DNA of 64,000 nt. Origin: Lolium rigidum (Eukaryota > Streptophyta > Magnoliopsida > Poales > Poaceae). Positions within the stretch are counted from its first letter, which is position 1, and every line of letters begins with the position of its first letter. The position numbers were made by a program, and so were the translations under genes. The stretch spans positions 91,925,276 through 91,989,275 of the forward strand of contig NC_061508.1 of the NCBI RefSeq assembly GCF_022539505.1, in the 5' to 3' direction. Below the pieces are notes generated by a model. It was not told the origin of the DNA. It did not search any database and saw nothing but the letters and a program-made list of their open reading frames with translations. Shown here in pieces: positions 43,750 through 55,137 of this stretch.

Positions 43750-46255
43750 ATGGCTGGGACCAGCCACAGACGTGGAGCACTAATGGAGGATTGGACGCTT
43801 TCCACACCCAGCCCAAGGACACTAATGTTGAGCCTCTTCAACGATGATCTCAGCTCTGACGTATTCTCCGATGTTTTCGGTGACGGTGGCAGCGACAAAC
43901 CCCAAGATGGAATCGAGAGGAGCAATGCTTTTGTTGATTTGAGCCGGGGAGAATCTTCTCAAGGTGAAAGGGCCCCTCTACATTTTGAACCAAACCTGCT
44001 TGGTTCTATTCAGGAATCAAGCCCAAATAATGACAATCTTGCAGAAAAGAATGGTTTCTGTGGCCTCAAGATCGACACTTCTCGTGTCGGTTATTCCGCA
44101 TCAATTCGCTCTCCTATCATGATTCCAGCCGGTGTGAGCCCAAGGGAACTTCTTGAGTCGCCGGTGTTTCTTCCCAACGCCATTGTATGTTACTATCTGT
44201 GCGTCAAGTCAATATCAATTTATGTGTAATGATCACCTACAGAAAATACGTTTGTCATTACATGATCACATTCAAACTACTGCGTTTTCAACTATCTTCT
44301 GGGTAGGATAGGCTTTGAATTACATTTTGCAATTTTCAGTTCCTTACTTAGCAGCCAAATTATCTATTATTGTTGTTTTTGGATATAATCATTTCTCTTC
44401 TTTTAGTGTTTACTGTCTGAAACTTCTGTAAGTGGTCATGATTTTTACAGGCACAACCTTCTCCTACCACTGGCAAATTGCCATTTCTGATGCGTACTAA
44501 TGCTAGACCAACAACACCGTCAGTCCATAAGAAAGCTCAAGACCTATCACGCGACGATCATACTTTCTCCTTTAAGCACATTGTGAGGTCTAAACCACCT
44601 TGTTCTTCAATTCTGGACAAGGTAATTGATTTGCTCAAAGTTAACTTTCTTATGACTTATCCCCTATTTGCTGCCACTATATTCGGCACATCTGGTTTTC
44701 CTGTTCTTGCAAGTCTGTCATGCAAAATCAAGTTCTTGTTCAGTTATGCATTGAGCTGACGAAATTCGCACTGTCTAGGGTTCCAGTGTTATTAATCAAA
44801 ATGATCCATCAGCAAGCGACAGGGATCACTGTATTCCCGAGAAAGAGCTAGAAGTTGGCGAGGCAAACAGAGATGGAGACTATTCTTCAGCGCCGATAAT
44901 TACCCATGCTGAGGACGGATATAATTGGAGGAAATATGGAAAGAGGCAAGTGAAGAACAGTGACCATCCAACGAGCTACTACAAATGCACTCACCAAAAT
45001 TGCCCTGTCAAGAAAAAGGTGGAGCGCTGTCAAGATGGTGATATAACGGAGATAGTCTACAAAGGTTCTCACAATCACCCTTTACCGCCTCCCGACAGCC
45101 GGCCATGTGGCCCAGAGAATGTCCCAGATGACCACTTCCAGGATGTGCATGGTGAAGCTCTTGGGACAAAGCAGTCTGTTTCTCTTAACACAGAAGAGCC
45201 TGTAGACACATCCGTTACACAGGCCCGAGAAACTATCGATATCTCGTCAACACCCTCAAGTGAGGATGTCGAGCAAACCCAAAATCCAAAAGATGGGGAT
45301 GAAGATGCGACCAAATCCAAAAGAAGGTTAGACCAATCCACTGAGTATCTAAGACAAGCCTGCTGTAGTATGATAAACCAAATGTTCCTTGTTCGATCAT
45401 CATCAATTCTTTTGAATTTTATCTCAGAAAGATGGATTCTGCCACTCCAGCCACTGCTATCAATACTATAGACATAGCGGCTCTGACGTGGACAGCTGTT
45501 CGAGAGGCTCGCGTCATTGTGCAGACCGCAAGTGATGTCGATATCCTTGACGATGGGTACCGTTGGCGCAAGTATGGGCAGAAAGTTGTCAAAGGAAATC
45601 CAAATCCAAGGTCAGTTCTAGTGCCCTTGCGATTTATATTTCATTCCTTCAGTAGGCAACAATGTAGATGTTTACCTTCTAGTAGGATAGTACTTAAACA
45701 TGAAGAAGAAACACCCATCCAAATGTGTGCAGGAGCTACTACAAATGTACCCACCCAGGCTGTACGGTGCGTAAGCACGTTGAAAGATCGTCGAGCGATC
45801 CGAAGTCAGTGATCACCACATACGAGGGCAAGCACACCCATGAAGTTCCAGCAGCCAGGCATCCAATCTCCGGGCCTGGTGTTGTGCCACCAGCCATGCT
45901 GCAGCCTAATGGCATTCACCGGAGGCCAGAACCGGCACCAGGCAGCCTCGCCCCGTTCAGCGGCGCTGCTGCTGCTGCTTTTGGGTCACCTGGTCAGTTG
46001 GCTCAAGCAGCTGGCTTCTCCTTCAGATTACTTCCAAATGGCATGGCGGTTCCGGTACCGGCTCTGGGGATTTTGGTGCCGGTGCAGATGGCTGGTCATC
46101 CAGCGGCAATGCAGGGCTACACAAGGCCTGTGCTGCAGACAGGGGAGGCGAACGTGAATCCGGCAGCACGGCCTGTCTTGCCAGCAACAAATGCAAATGG
46201 CCCGGTAGCTTACCAACAGTTGATGGGCAGGTTGTCTCAGGATCATCAACTGTAA
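43750..46255 (+). CDS. Group I WRKY transcription factor with variant N-terminal WRKY domain
   Basis: A nuclear DNA-binding regulator that recognises W-boxes. Exons: 43750-44184, 44451-44621, 44779-45326, 45428-45610, 45733-46255; 1860 nt, 619 aa. An N-terminal SP cluster ([23 protein letters not shown]) is the MAP-kinase phosphorylation region of group I members. The first WRKY domain ([19 protein letters not shown], then C-X4-C and HNH zinc ligands) carries WRKYGKR instead of WRKYGQK. A basic KSKRRK nuclear signal precedes the second, canonical domain ([21 protein letters not shown]4-C, HTH). The last intron lies after NPNPR, the position of the R-type intron. The C-terminus is Ala/Pro/Gln-rich. 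An internal Met 12 codons downstream is an alternative start. Possibly the orthologue of rice OsWRKY30, which I recall near PEX5 on rice chromosome 8; this needs a tree. Confidence 0.93.
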
Positions 46256-46957
46256 ACAGCAGGAAGATGAGACATGAAAAAAAGGCCCCATGTATGTGAA
46301 ACAAATTTGGTTTTATTCTCATGCTCTTCCATGTGGCTATCTTTTTTTTGTTTCAGGGAAACAATTTTTTTTTTAAGGAATACATAGAACTCAGTTGGTT
46401 TTAGGTACTCCGTAGAAAAGATTAGGTAAGTAGTTTAATTAGAGCATAGATTTGATGTTCAAACAGTCAGGATCCTATGTCGATCAACTTATTCCATCCA
46501 GGATGCTAGAAAACTGTGATTCTTCTGTCACTGTTGTTGCAGTTTTAACCAACGTACAGTTTTGCAGTACGCTACCAACTCTACTGCCACAAATGCAATG
46601 TTCCATGTTTCCAGTAAAGAAACACTACCACAACAAAAGACATGACAAAAAGCATTGGCTGTTTCAACCATAACCAGACTTCATGCAAACGGTCAACCAT
46701 ACCTGTTCTCGGTAAATGATCATGAACCCAGAATCATCATGTCTTATAATATCTGTAATTGATACAAAATGTGTATCCTGGCAAACCCAAGGAAGACTTT
46801 ACATTTGACGAGGGGACTCGTTTAAGTGAGGTGTTCAAGTTAACAAGGCTAAGTCACTAGTTCTGCTCAAATGCCACTTAATGTATTTGGTATTTTTGTC
46901 ACTAAGTACAGCCAAAACTTGAGCTCTGCATGTCCAGTGCCCCCTGCTCAGTGCCAA
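46256..46957. other. Convergent 3' ends of WRKY (+) and CLC-f (-) genes
   Basis: A 0.7-kb interval between two stop codons holding both 3' UTRs and polyadenylation sites. No repeat or ORF of note. Confidence 0.6.
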
Positions 46958-49900
46958 TTAGCTGCTGGCTGCTGGAAATTCTCTCTGATATAGTGCCTTC
47001 CACCGCTCAAGCTCCTCCCTGCACAAGCATAACAGTTCAGACCAAAAGCATTTACAGTGAGCTCTGAGCCAGTTACAAATCCTAAAACTGTTACCTCAAG
47101 CACCGTCCTATTGACTCGTAATGAAGAAGACCGAGGACCTTACGCCTGCCATCATTCCTACGACCAGCCCCCCGTTTGACCACTGGAAGTTGCTTGATAC
47201 CTTTGACTTCCATGAGCACCTTAGCTGTGCTCAGATCTGTATCCGGAAAGCAGGTCACCAGCCCTCTTTCATTGCCGTGGTACTGAAACCCTCGTGTGAG
47301 ACATGATGTAACAAGAGAAGAATTTACCTGAAAAGGTTCTCCGAGTTAATATGTGTAATGCTGACTTAGAAAATGGTAATCAGATGGTAAGTTCGGTTGT
47401 AGACTATAAATTTCTGAATTTACATACATCCAAAACAGGTGAATTTCCCCCAGTACTGTTAGCATCTTCACTTGATTCAAATCCTTTACGACGAATGTCA
47501 CCAACTGTAACAATTCCTTCAAGAAAATCTTCATTGTCTAAAACGAGAACACAACCTTGCTGCTTATCATGCATAAGCAATGTTGCCTCCTTGATGGTGA
47601 CTGTAGGTGTAACCTTAATAAAATGCTTCGTCATTGCTCGTGATACCTGGAAGAGTTGTTATTAGAAAACTACAAAATGCCCAGCAAAGTTCTGCAAATT
47701 TATTCACATAAAGCAAAAAAATGAAATTGAGTTATTAAACCTTCAGCTCATCGAGAATCATTTCTTCACTGTTACTACCATAGTAATCATCTTCAAGAAT
47801 TGCGAGTTCGACATCATCTACATCTTGTCGTCTTCCATCTGTCTCGTTCCTATCAGCAGGAGGTAATAGTGAAGAATAACCATGGCGAGGAGATGTAGCC
47901 TCGAATATCTCTTTGTTGCTGGAGTGACTTAAAACAGATGGGACCCATATTGCTAATCCGACAGCTCCCTGTTAATGGAAAACAAATGTGAACTTAAGCT
48001 ACATCGGATATTAAGTTTCATGCTTTTACAGCAAAATAACAAGTGCCTCAGGTGAAACATTACCATAAGAGGAAGTAGAATTCTGTAATCTTTTGTCAGT
48101 TCAAAGAGTAGCAGTACAGATGTCAATGGAACCGAACAAACGGAGGCTAGTGTAGCAGCCATTCCAACCTGAATAGAATAAAAAAGTCAGCATAGTTTTG
48201 GTGCTATCAAACTTTAACCTACTAGCCTAATAAAAAAAATGAAACTTACCAGCGCGTAAGCTTGAGGGTGTGCAACCGCAGTGTTACCCGGAATAATAGA
48301 GTTTATCAATTGTGCCGCTGAGCCTCCAAAAACAGCACCAACAGCAGCACCAATCATCAAGCTTGGGGCATAAAGGCCACCAACAAGACCAGAACCCTTG
48401 CAAAGTGCAGTCGCAACAACTTTTGCAGCAGCCAACTGAGCTAACAACCAAATCCCAGGGGCTGAAGCACTTTTTCCCGTATGTAAAATCTCATCAACGT
48501 TGGTGAAACCCCAGTATAGTATTCCAGGGTATCTTAGAGCTATTAGACCAGCTCCAAGACCACCTAAAGCTGGACATACCACAGCAGGGAGACCGAATTT
48601 TTTCCTTATCAAGTCAAAAGTCTTTGTAAACCAAACGACCAATTGCCTGAATACCACACTAACTACCCCACAAAGCATGCCTAGAATAAGGTAGAGTGGT
48701 AGCTCTGCAGAATATAACTTTCGTCAGTTTCATACTTAGCTGACTGAAATCTAAACATCATAACAGGTAAAACTTAGAAAAAACATCAGAGTTACAAGTT
48801 ATATAATGTCTAATGGCAAGACAAGAAATATCACAGAAACAGGAAGCGCTAAACATGAGTGATTTTTACAAAGAATGGCACTGCTAATGGCAGGGATTAG
48901 GGAAATCAGAACCTAAAGCACGGAAGTGTCACATTTCATGATAATTGTACAGATGGAAGACTGAGGAGAACAAAAAAGTGCTGCAACTACTACTTTTTTT
49001 ACACTCTACACAACCAATTAAAACGTAAATACATGCTCCTTATAATTCAGAACATAAACCATGCCCAGCTCTGGCCTTTGGGACAGGTATGAAATCGTCA
49101 GTTAATACCTAATCCAGGATAGCTTTATTTACGTTCCTCCATTTCAAAAGGGGTGAAACAGAATAATAGATGGGATACTAGAGAAAATAAAATGCTGGAG
49201 AGTATTATAAAGGAAGAATATAATAAACTGGGAGCTTGGTCAGACCAAAGAACATGTTACTAGTAGGTGCACCCGAGTCCAACATGTTACTAGTAGGTGC
49301 ACCCGAGTCCCACATGTTAGTATTTTCCAATTTTACATGTTTCCGAGTTGCAAAAGTGCTCTGTCGATGTTCGAAACATAAAATGTCATATTTGCAAACA
49401 AAAGGGGCTAGTGGCATACAAATTGGAAAAGAGGATTGACCATAGATAATAACCCCTGTCAAAGTTACTTAAACTAGCAAAACCATTGTATATATGCATG
49501 GTGCACAGACCAAATAAACTGATATTATCTCCAAAGAAATAATACAAAACAGAAACTGGGTGCTAGACGAAAACCAGATCACTCTGCGTTCCTACTATAA
49601 TAAGTATAAGAGCATATGCATATCTACTGACAAAGCAAAAGCTACCTTTCTGTAATACCAAATTCGGAATAAGATAAAATACCAGCAGCAGATTTTATTT
49701 CATACGTCGGGACAATAAAAGCTGCCTTCTCCCCTAGCAAAACATTGGACACAGTTGATGATATAACTGATGCCAAGATAATCATAGCAGTGGTAAACGG
49801 TGGTGAGTTCTCTGCTCGAAGAGGCCTCAACACTGTTTCAATAGCAAAAAAACATCCAGCAACTGCAGCATTGAAACCTAAACACATAGAAACACAAGTG

Positions 49901-52109
49901 TCAGGGGAAATATAGGACAAGAGAATCAGCGGTGTGAGTATGGTTAACAACAAACTAATGATTCAGTTCTTCACAACAGCAAAGATTTACAATGTTCCCA
50001 GATATGATTTGTGGTTCCACTTGCTTCAAAATTGTAGCATCTTACTTTCTTGTTTAACTTCAACCAGCATCTTAGCAGGCTTTCTCGTGTATTTCAATTC
50101 TATCAGAAGCATGAGAAGAATTTGAACAGATATAGTTACTTAGGTATACCTGAAGCAATTCCAGCAGCTGATCCTGCTGCAATAAGAGCGATCCTTCGTT
50201 CCCTGTTGTTCTCCATCATTTCAGCACAGCCAATTGCACAAGATTTACCAATATCAACACTTGGCCCTTCAGGTCCCAATGAACATCCTGTCCCCAAAGT
50301 AATTGCAGCTTGGATGGCCTTGATTGTTGGAAAGATTGCACCCATGAAATCAATACCTTCCCTTTGAGATGATAATGATTGCTTTATCTGTTCAAATATC
50401 TCCAGCAATCCATGCATCATACCAACAACAACTCCACCAGTCACTGGTATTAATAATATCCTATGCCAAGTGTCAGCAAGCCTCTGAAGGCGAAGCCAAG
50501 CAGCGCCCTCGGTGGGAGTTCCAGCCCAAGCCCATTCATGTATGACATGCACCTGAAAAGGGCAGACATAAAAAAAAACGATCAGAAAAGATCCAACCTT
50601 TTAGTTCAATTCAAAAAATAAAATAAACAGCTAATTCTGATTGAATAGCTCCTACTTAATGACTATGTTCTTCCAAAGCAAGCATTTTCCTTTGGTTTTA
50701 AGGCTTGATAGATTTGAAACACATACAAACACGAAAATATACACCTACACTAGGGGTTTGGAGCCCACCCTGCAGCGAAAACTAATTATTAATAGCTCCA
50801 CCTGGCTCGACAGAAACGGTGAGAAAGCAAGCAAGTGACTATAGTCACACTGAGTGTTCAGTGTACCTTAAAATGGAGATGACCTATCATTCTATTGGAG
50901 ACCTGAAATTATACCAGAATTCGCCCAATATACCACACCCCCACTCAGAAGCTCGCCAAAGCAAATGCTTTTGAAAACTATCAGACTAAAACAGAGCATA
51001 AGCTCTGCGATCACACAGCAGTTGAAAAGAACACGAAAGACTCTGACGATTAATTTAACTACAGACATTATGAGATGCACTGGTAGAACACCCAAATTTA
51101 TCAGAAGGAGACACTTCTCTGGTTTCTACGTGGTTTAGTAAAACTCAAATATGCCTCAACAACCTGATCAATCCAGAACAACTCAGGTAGCCTTTTGATC
51201 AAGCCACATCATAAAAAGAGTGTACAGACAAACACAAAGAGTTCACCAAAATGAGCAGTAAGAAGGCACCAAAAGCACAAAATCATACCAAACCGGCAAA
51301 CTATCATTCAGACTAAACTATTGGACATGGCTCCTTTTGCCCCTGCTCACCCCATAGCAACACAAGTCATGCACTAAACAGAGACTGTGATCATATCAGC
51401 TAAACCCATAGGACGTACCATCATATTTCACATGAAGAACAATATGCTAACATGTCCAACATAATGGTCTGAATATCACACTATCACACTATTAAGTTCC
51501 CACCAAATTTATGTATCCCTTCATACATGAGAGCCCTACAATGCATGCCAAATTGCCAATGTATATTCACAGTCAAAACCCCAAGTGTTCACTGGAAATC
51601 CACCACCATCCACCTATATCGTCGCAACAGATTGCCGGAAACAGTCACATTAAGAAGATGAGAGTAAATTTCGTACTTGGCAAACCTATAGATCTCATTA
51701 GAATACGATCTGTTGCGACGGGTAACAGAATACAGAACTAAATAAAAAAAAAACGTTTCTTTCTCCAGGCAGATCTCTCACTTACCCCGCGGTTGAACGC
51801 GGCGACGCAGATGCCGGTAGCGAGGCCGAGGAGGCACCCGACGAGCAGCAGCGCCCACTCGGGCGGCGCGCCGTCCCCGAGCTCGTCGCTGTCCTCCTCC
51901 CGCCTGGGCGTGCCCGTCTCCCCGGCCGTAGGGGACGCCGCGCCGCCGTCCGCGTGGCCGTGGCGGCCCCGGCTCGAGAGACGGCGGTCAAGATTCCGCA
52001 GCAGCTCGCGCACGCGGTTCCCTCGAGGGGTGTAGGGCGATCCGGGGTCGGAGGAGGACGGCAGCGCCGCGGCGCCGGAGCGCAGCGGCTCCAGGTCGCT
52101 GTCGGCCAT
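46958..52109 (-). CDS. CLC-F: Chloride channel/transporter of the CLC-f type
   Basis: CLC proteins are homodimeric membrane anion channels or anion/proton exchangers; Arabidopsis CLC-f is Golgi-located. Exons in minus order: 52109-51786, 50552-50150, 49877-49683, 48704-48250, 48168-48064, 47968-47741, 47646-47428, 47327-47095, 47018-46958; 2223 nt, 740 aa. A hydrophilic Arg/Ser-rich N-terminus is followed by about ten hydrophobic segments. The gating motif is present as LGPEGPSVDIG with its glutamate. The third motif GSGLVGGLYAPSLMIGA is also intact, but no GSGIPE is seen. At the proton-glutamate position this protein reads FFAIETVLRP, where exchangers have EE, so Thr replaces the second Glu. 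Two CBS domains lie at about residues 535-600 and 620-735 (MTKHFIKVTPTVTIKEAT; GIKQLPVVKRG). Similarity to CLC-f is close enough for secure naming. Confidence 0.94.
49251..49318. repeat. 30-bp tandem repeat in a CLC-f intron
   Basis: The unit AACATGTTACTAGTAGGTGC plus ACCCGAGTCC occurs at 49251-49280 and 49281-49310 without change, followed by a partial third copy (CACATGTTAG). It lies in the intron between exons 3 and 4. Confidence 0.85.
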
Positions 52110-52409
52110 GGCGCGCGAGCTGGGGCAGGAGCGCGATCGAGCTTAGCGCGATCGCATCGAGAGTGCGGGTGCGAAGCTTGGGGCCGTCGGGTGGAGGCGG
52201 ATCTGGGGGGTTTTGCGGCGGTGATCTCGTCGGCGGTTGGTTGGCGATGGCGAGGCGGGGAGACGGGTGTGTGGGGTGAGCGGAGCGGAGGTTGGGTTAG
52301 GAGGAAGGAAAGGGAAGTGCGCGTGTTCGTTTTTCAGGTTACCCCTCGTGCACGTCTATATTTGCAAAAATAAAGTACAGTAACTTAGGAGTAGAAAAAA
52401 TTGAAGAAC
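52110..52409. promoter_or_regulatory. CLC-f 5' UTR and promoter
   Basis: GC-rich sequence (52110-52320) directly upstream of the CLC-f ATG on the minus strand. The 139-aa plus ORF crossing it is a shadow of this GC-rich leader. No individual element is assigned. Confidence 0.5.
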
Positions 52410-52715
52410 GCCACGCGCTTTTTTTTTTGTTTTTTGCAAAACACAGATATAGACGTTTACATATACGCACATACACTCAATCCTCGCGTACGTACACCCT
52501 ACCTCTATGAGCAACTCTGAGATATTGCGTCCAAGAAACTTTAACCGATGGGTCTTAAGATTGACGAAGTCACCATAGGCACATCGCTGTTGACGAAAAT
52601 GTCGCCACCCACTGAAGAATATTTCGCTTTTAATGAGACACCAAAGTGTCAAACCTGAGGTTTGAACTCTGGATCACTGCTCTCCTAACCACCCAATCAC
52701 AAGTTGGTTCTTAGA
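52410..52715 (-). mobile_element. tRNA-derived SINE, Au-like
   Basis: On the minus strand the unit begins near 52715 with a tRNA-like pol III promoter: an A-box-like GTGGTTAGGAGAGCAG and a B-box-like GAGTTCAAACCTC. A body follows with ATGGTGACTTCGTCAA and GCTCATAGAGGTAGGGTGT, and the 3' end has repeated GTGTATGTGCGTATAT-type sequence and an oligo(A) tail (plus-strand T-run at 52420-52436). These are features of the Au SINE described from Triticeae. Target duplications were not resolved. Confidence 0.75.
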
Positions 52716-53949
52716 ATGCGATTTGCCTTGTTAACCAAACTGTATACAATTTTGAAATGACTTCGTAAATACAAACGTTCCAGAGTGGCACGCTGTTAGT
52801 AGGCTTTTCCTAGTCATGGCTCAGGAGTTTGGCACGTCAACACTTGAAGTGGAGAAGCGTAGTGGCGGAGCCGGCCGGTTTGCGCAACTTGGGGTGACCA
52901 CGCCACGAGTGTGTTGCCCATGAAGTTCTCTGTCAAATGTTAAACGTTCAGAATTAGGCAACCGATCGCATCTACTCCATGATTGGCCTCCTCTTGCAGA
53001 TGATGTATTTACATCACCAAAAAGTGGTACATCACACTACCAAAATTTTACATCACGAAAAACGTACACGTACAGCAAATTATATTTTACACCGACACTG
53101 CCGCGACGGACTAAATCCTTCTTCTTCGGCATTTCAATCTTCAAATTCAACAACTTAAACTTTAATTTCAATACTTCTAATATCTTGCTATGCACAAACA
53201 AAACCTTTATCCAACAACAATTTTATTCCCAAACAAAACCTTTATCCAACAACATTATAATTTGTGGTGTTGCTATGTGTGTTCATATGTAGTTGGTAAC
53301 CCGAGCGGTTGGTTATAATACTCTCCTAGCCGGTTGATGGCTTCGTTAATTCAAAGGTAGACTCATTTCAAGCCTTCCGTTTAAAAAAACACATTATAAT
53401 TTGTCGAGGAAAATTTCTTCCTCAACCATGCGCCAAACCCTTCCCCAATCATGTGTGCCGCCGACCACCATGGAATCTTTATCCTCTCCCCGAGCTATCA
53501 ATGCCTTGCGTACATGCACGCCCTCTCGGTGTTTCCGAAAAAGGAGCCGAAGCCCTAGGGTGAAGCGCCAAAATCGCCACCCAAGGGCGAAGGGGAGAAG
53601 GAAGCTACCACTGATGCCGCCAGGTGACTCATCGGGGATGGTGCGGGTTCCCATTGCGCGTGGCACACTTGATGGACGGAACCTTTTCGGTGCACTGTGG
53701 ATTGCCGGTATAACGTCACCGAACTCGGCATACTACAATGATGAGCTCATGCAAAAAATGATCAATAAAGATAAACAAAAGTCATCGGCAAGCTATGGAA
53801 GGTGTTGTGCATGGTATGCAATTGTTTAGGCAATGTCATGAGCATGATGGTGAGAAAACTGGTGTGTAAGGTGGTGAGCAAGGTGACAGAAAGGGCTTTG
53901 AAGACGAGCTTGAGTAATTGAACTCGGAAGCAACACACCACGCCAAGAG
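52716..53949. other. Repeat-rich intergenic region
   Basis: Contains a duplicated CAAACAAAACCTTTATCCAA (about 53200 and 53235) and a 142-aa plus ORF (53401-53829) that is Arg/Ser/Pro-rich and unrecognised, possibly the 5' part of the Harbinger ORF2 remnant that follows. No functional gene seen. Confidence 0.4.
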
Positions 53950-54360
53950 GACGAGCCCATATGTGATGTGTGGCTCACCACTGGACAAGACCCAATATGT
54001 GGAGTGGGGCAAAAGGGGGCGGCAAATTGGAAAAGTATTCATGCTCGTTTCCATGAGTACAAAAACTATCATCCATACAACAAAAGTGATTGAAGTATAA
54101 AGTCATTGCAACATCGACCGGGCGTCCAGGCACTATAGTACAATAATGTAACAAGTTCATCGGCGCATATGATGGCATCATGGGGCAGACGGTGAGCGGT
54201 GTTGGCTTCAAGTCTCACAAGCATTGCATGCATTCCAAGCCCAAAATGATGGTCTGTGTTGCAACTTGGTTCATGCATAGCCTCGCAAAGCTCCCAAGTG
54301 GCTGCTTCGAGACGTCGACTATCCCAGGCTATCTTGCAAACAGAGTGGATTGGTGTCCAC
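53950..54360 (+). pseudogene. Decayed Harbinger ORF2 (Myb/SANT-like) remnant
   Basis: One frame reads DEPICDVWLTTGQDPICGVG, then QKGAANWKSIHARFHEYKNY and HPYNKSD before a stop at about 54093; the next frame continues SIKSLQHR. This matches the Myb/SANT-like trihelix protein of PIF/Harbinger transposons, whose members read WxxVSxDPxxGxxQxGxxFWxRI followed by RSxxSLxxRW. Later pieces (EAL, MF, FxFxHCW region) are not in frame. It lacks a start, is broken by stops and frameshifts and cannot be functional. TIRs were not found nearby. Confidence 0.7.
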
Positions 54361-55137
54361 ATTCTGAATGAGCTCAAGGCTATTAGTCAAACTTTCCAGG
54401 CTTTCAAACTTCTCTATTTAAAATTTTGCAGCACAAGTGTGCTCCAAGGAAGCTCTTAGTATAGAATCTCCTATATGCTTTGATGTAATTTTGAACTCTC
54501 TAGTTAAATAAAGTGGATTGCATGTTAAAAAAAAGCCTCTACATCTTGCGTCTACTTTCATGTTCACAGTTTGTGTATGTTCCATGGACGTCTCAACGTC
54601 CAGCCCTCATTACCCCGTTCAGACGGCTCTGGATAATAATCCAGCGTGAGAGACGATTGATTTACATCTTCAATCGCCAAGGGTAAAAAAGAAAGCAATC
54701 TAGCATTCCACTACGCGGCGGTTATTTTGCTTTGTCCATGAGATCGGGTGTTTAGAGTTTTTCCTCTAATCTTTATATACCGCATTCAGGGATTTTATAG
54801 GAAATCAAGGCGGAAACGACCAAATTCAAATGGCGAGATTTGGACCGTCAAATCAGAATACAGAGACCAAGCAAGCACGATACAATGATCGGATTATACA
54901 GGAAAATATATATTGCAACAACACGCTTCAGTAGCTTTATTCTCTCACGCTCAACACAAGAAACCAAAGCAAAATATACAGATCTGCACTTCAGACGGAG
55001 AGGAAAAAAACAAGCTCTGTAGCTGTATGACTGGCAGTGGCAGTCTCAAGAACAGCCGCTGCTCATATACCTGTCATTCCCTTGACTTCGTATTTAGAAG
55101 AAAGTAACCCTCCACTCCAGTACATGTTATCATCGAT
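54361..55137. other. Intergenic region and kinesin 3' UTR
   Basis: No gene is visible. The part from about 54850 is the probable 3' UTR of the minus-strand kinesin gene. Confidence 0.45.

Noticed and set aside
52410..52715. Possible tRNA gene suggested by A-box and B-box-like sequence
   Set aside because: The cloverleaf is not complete and the sequence continues as a 300-bp SINE with an oligo(A) tail.
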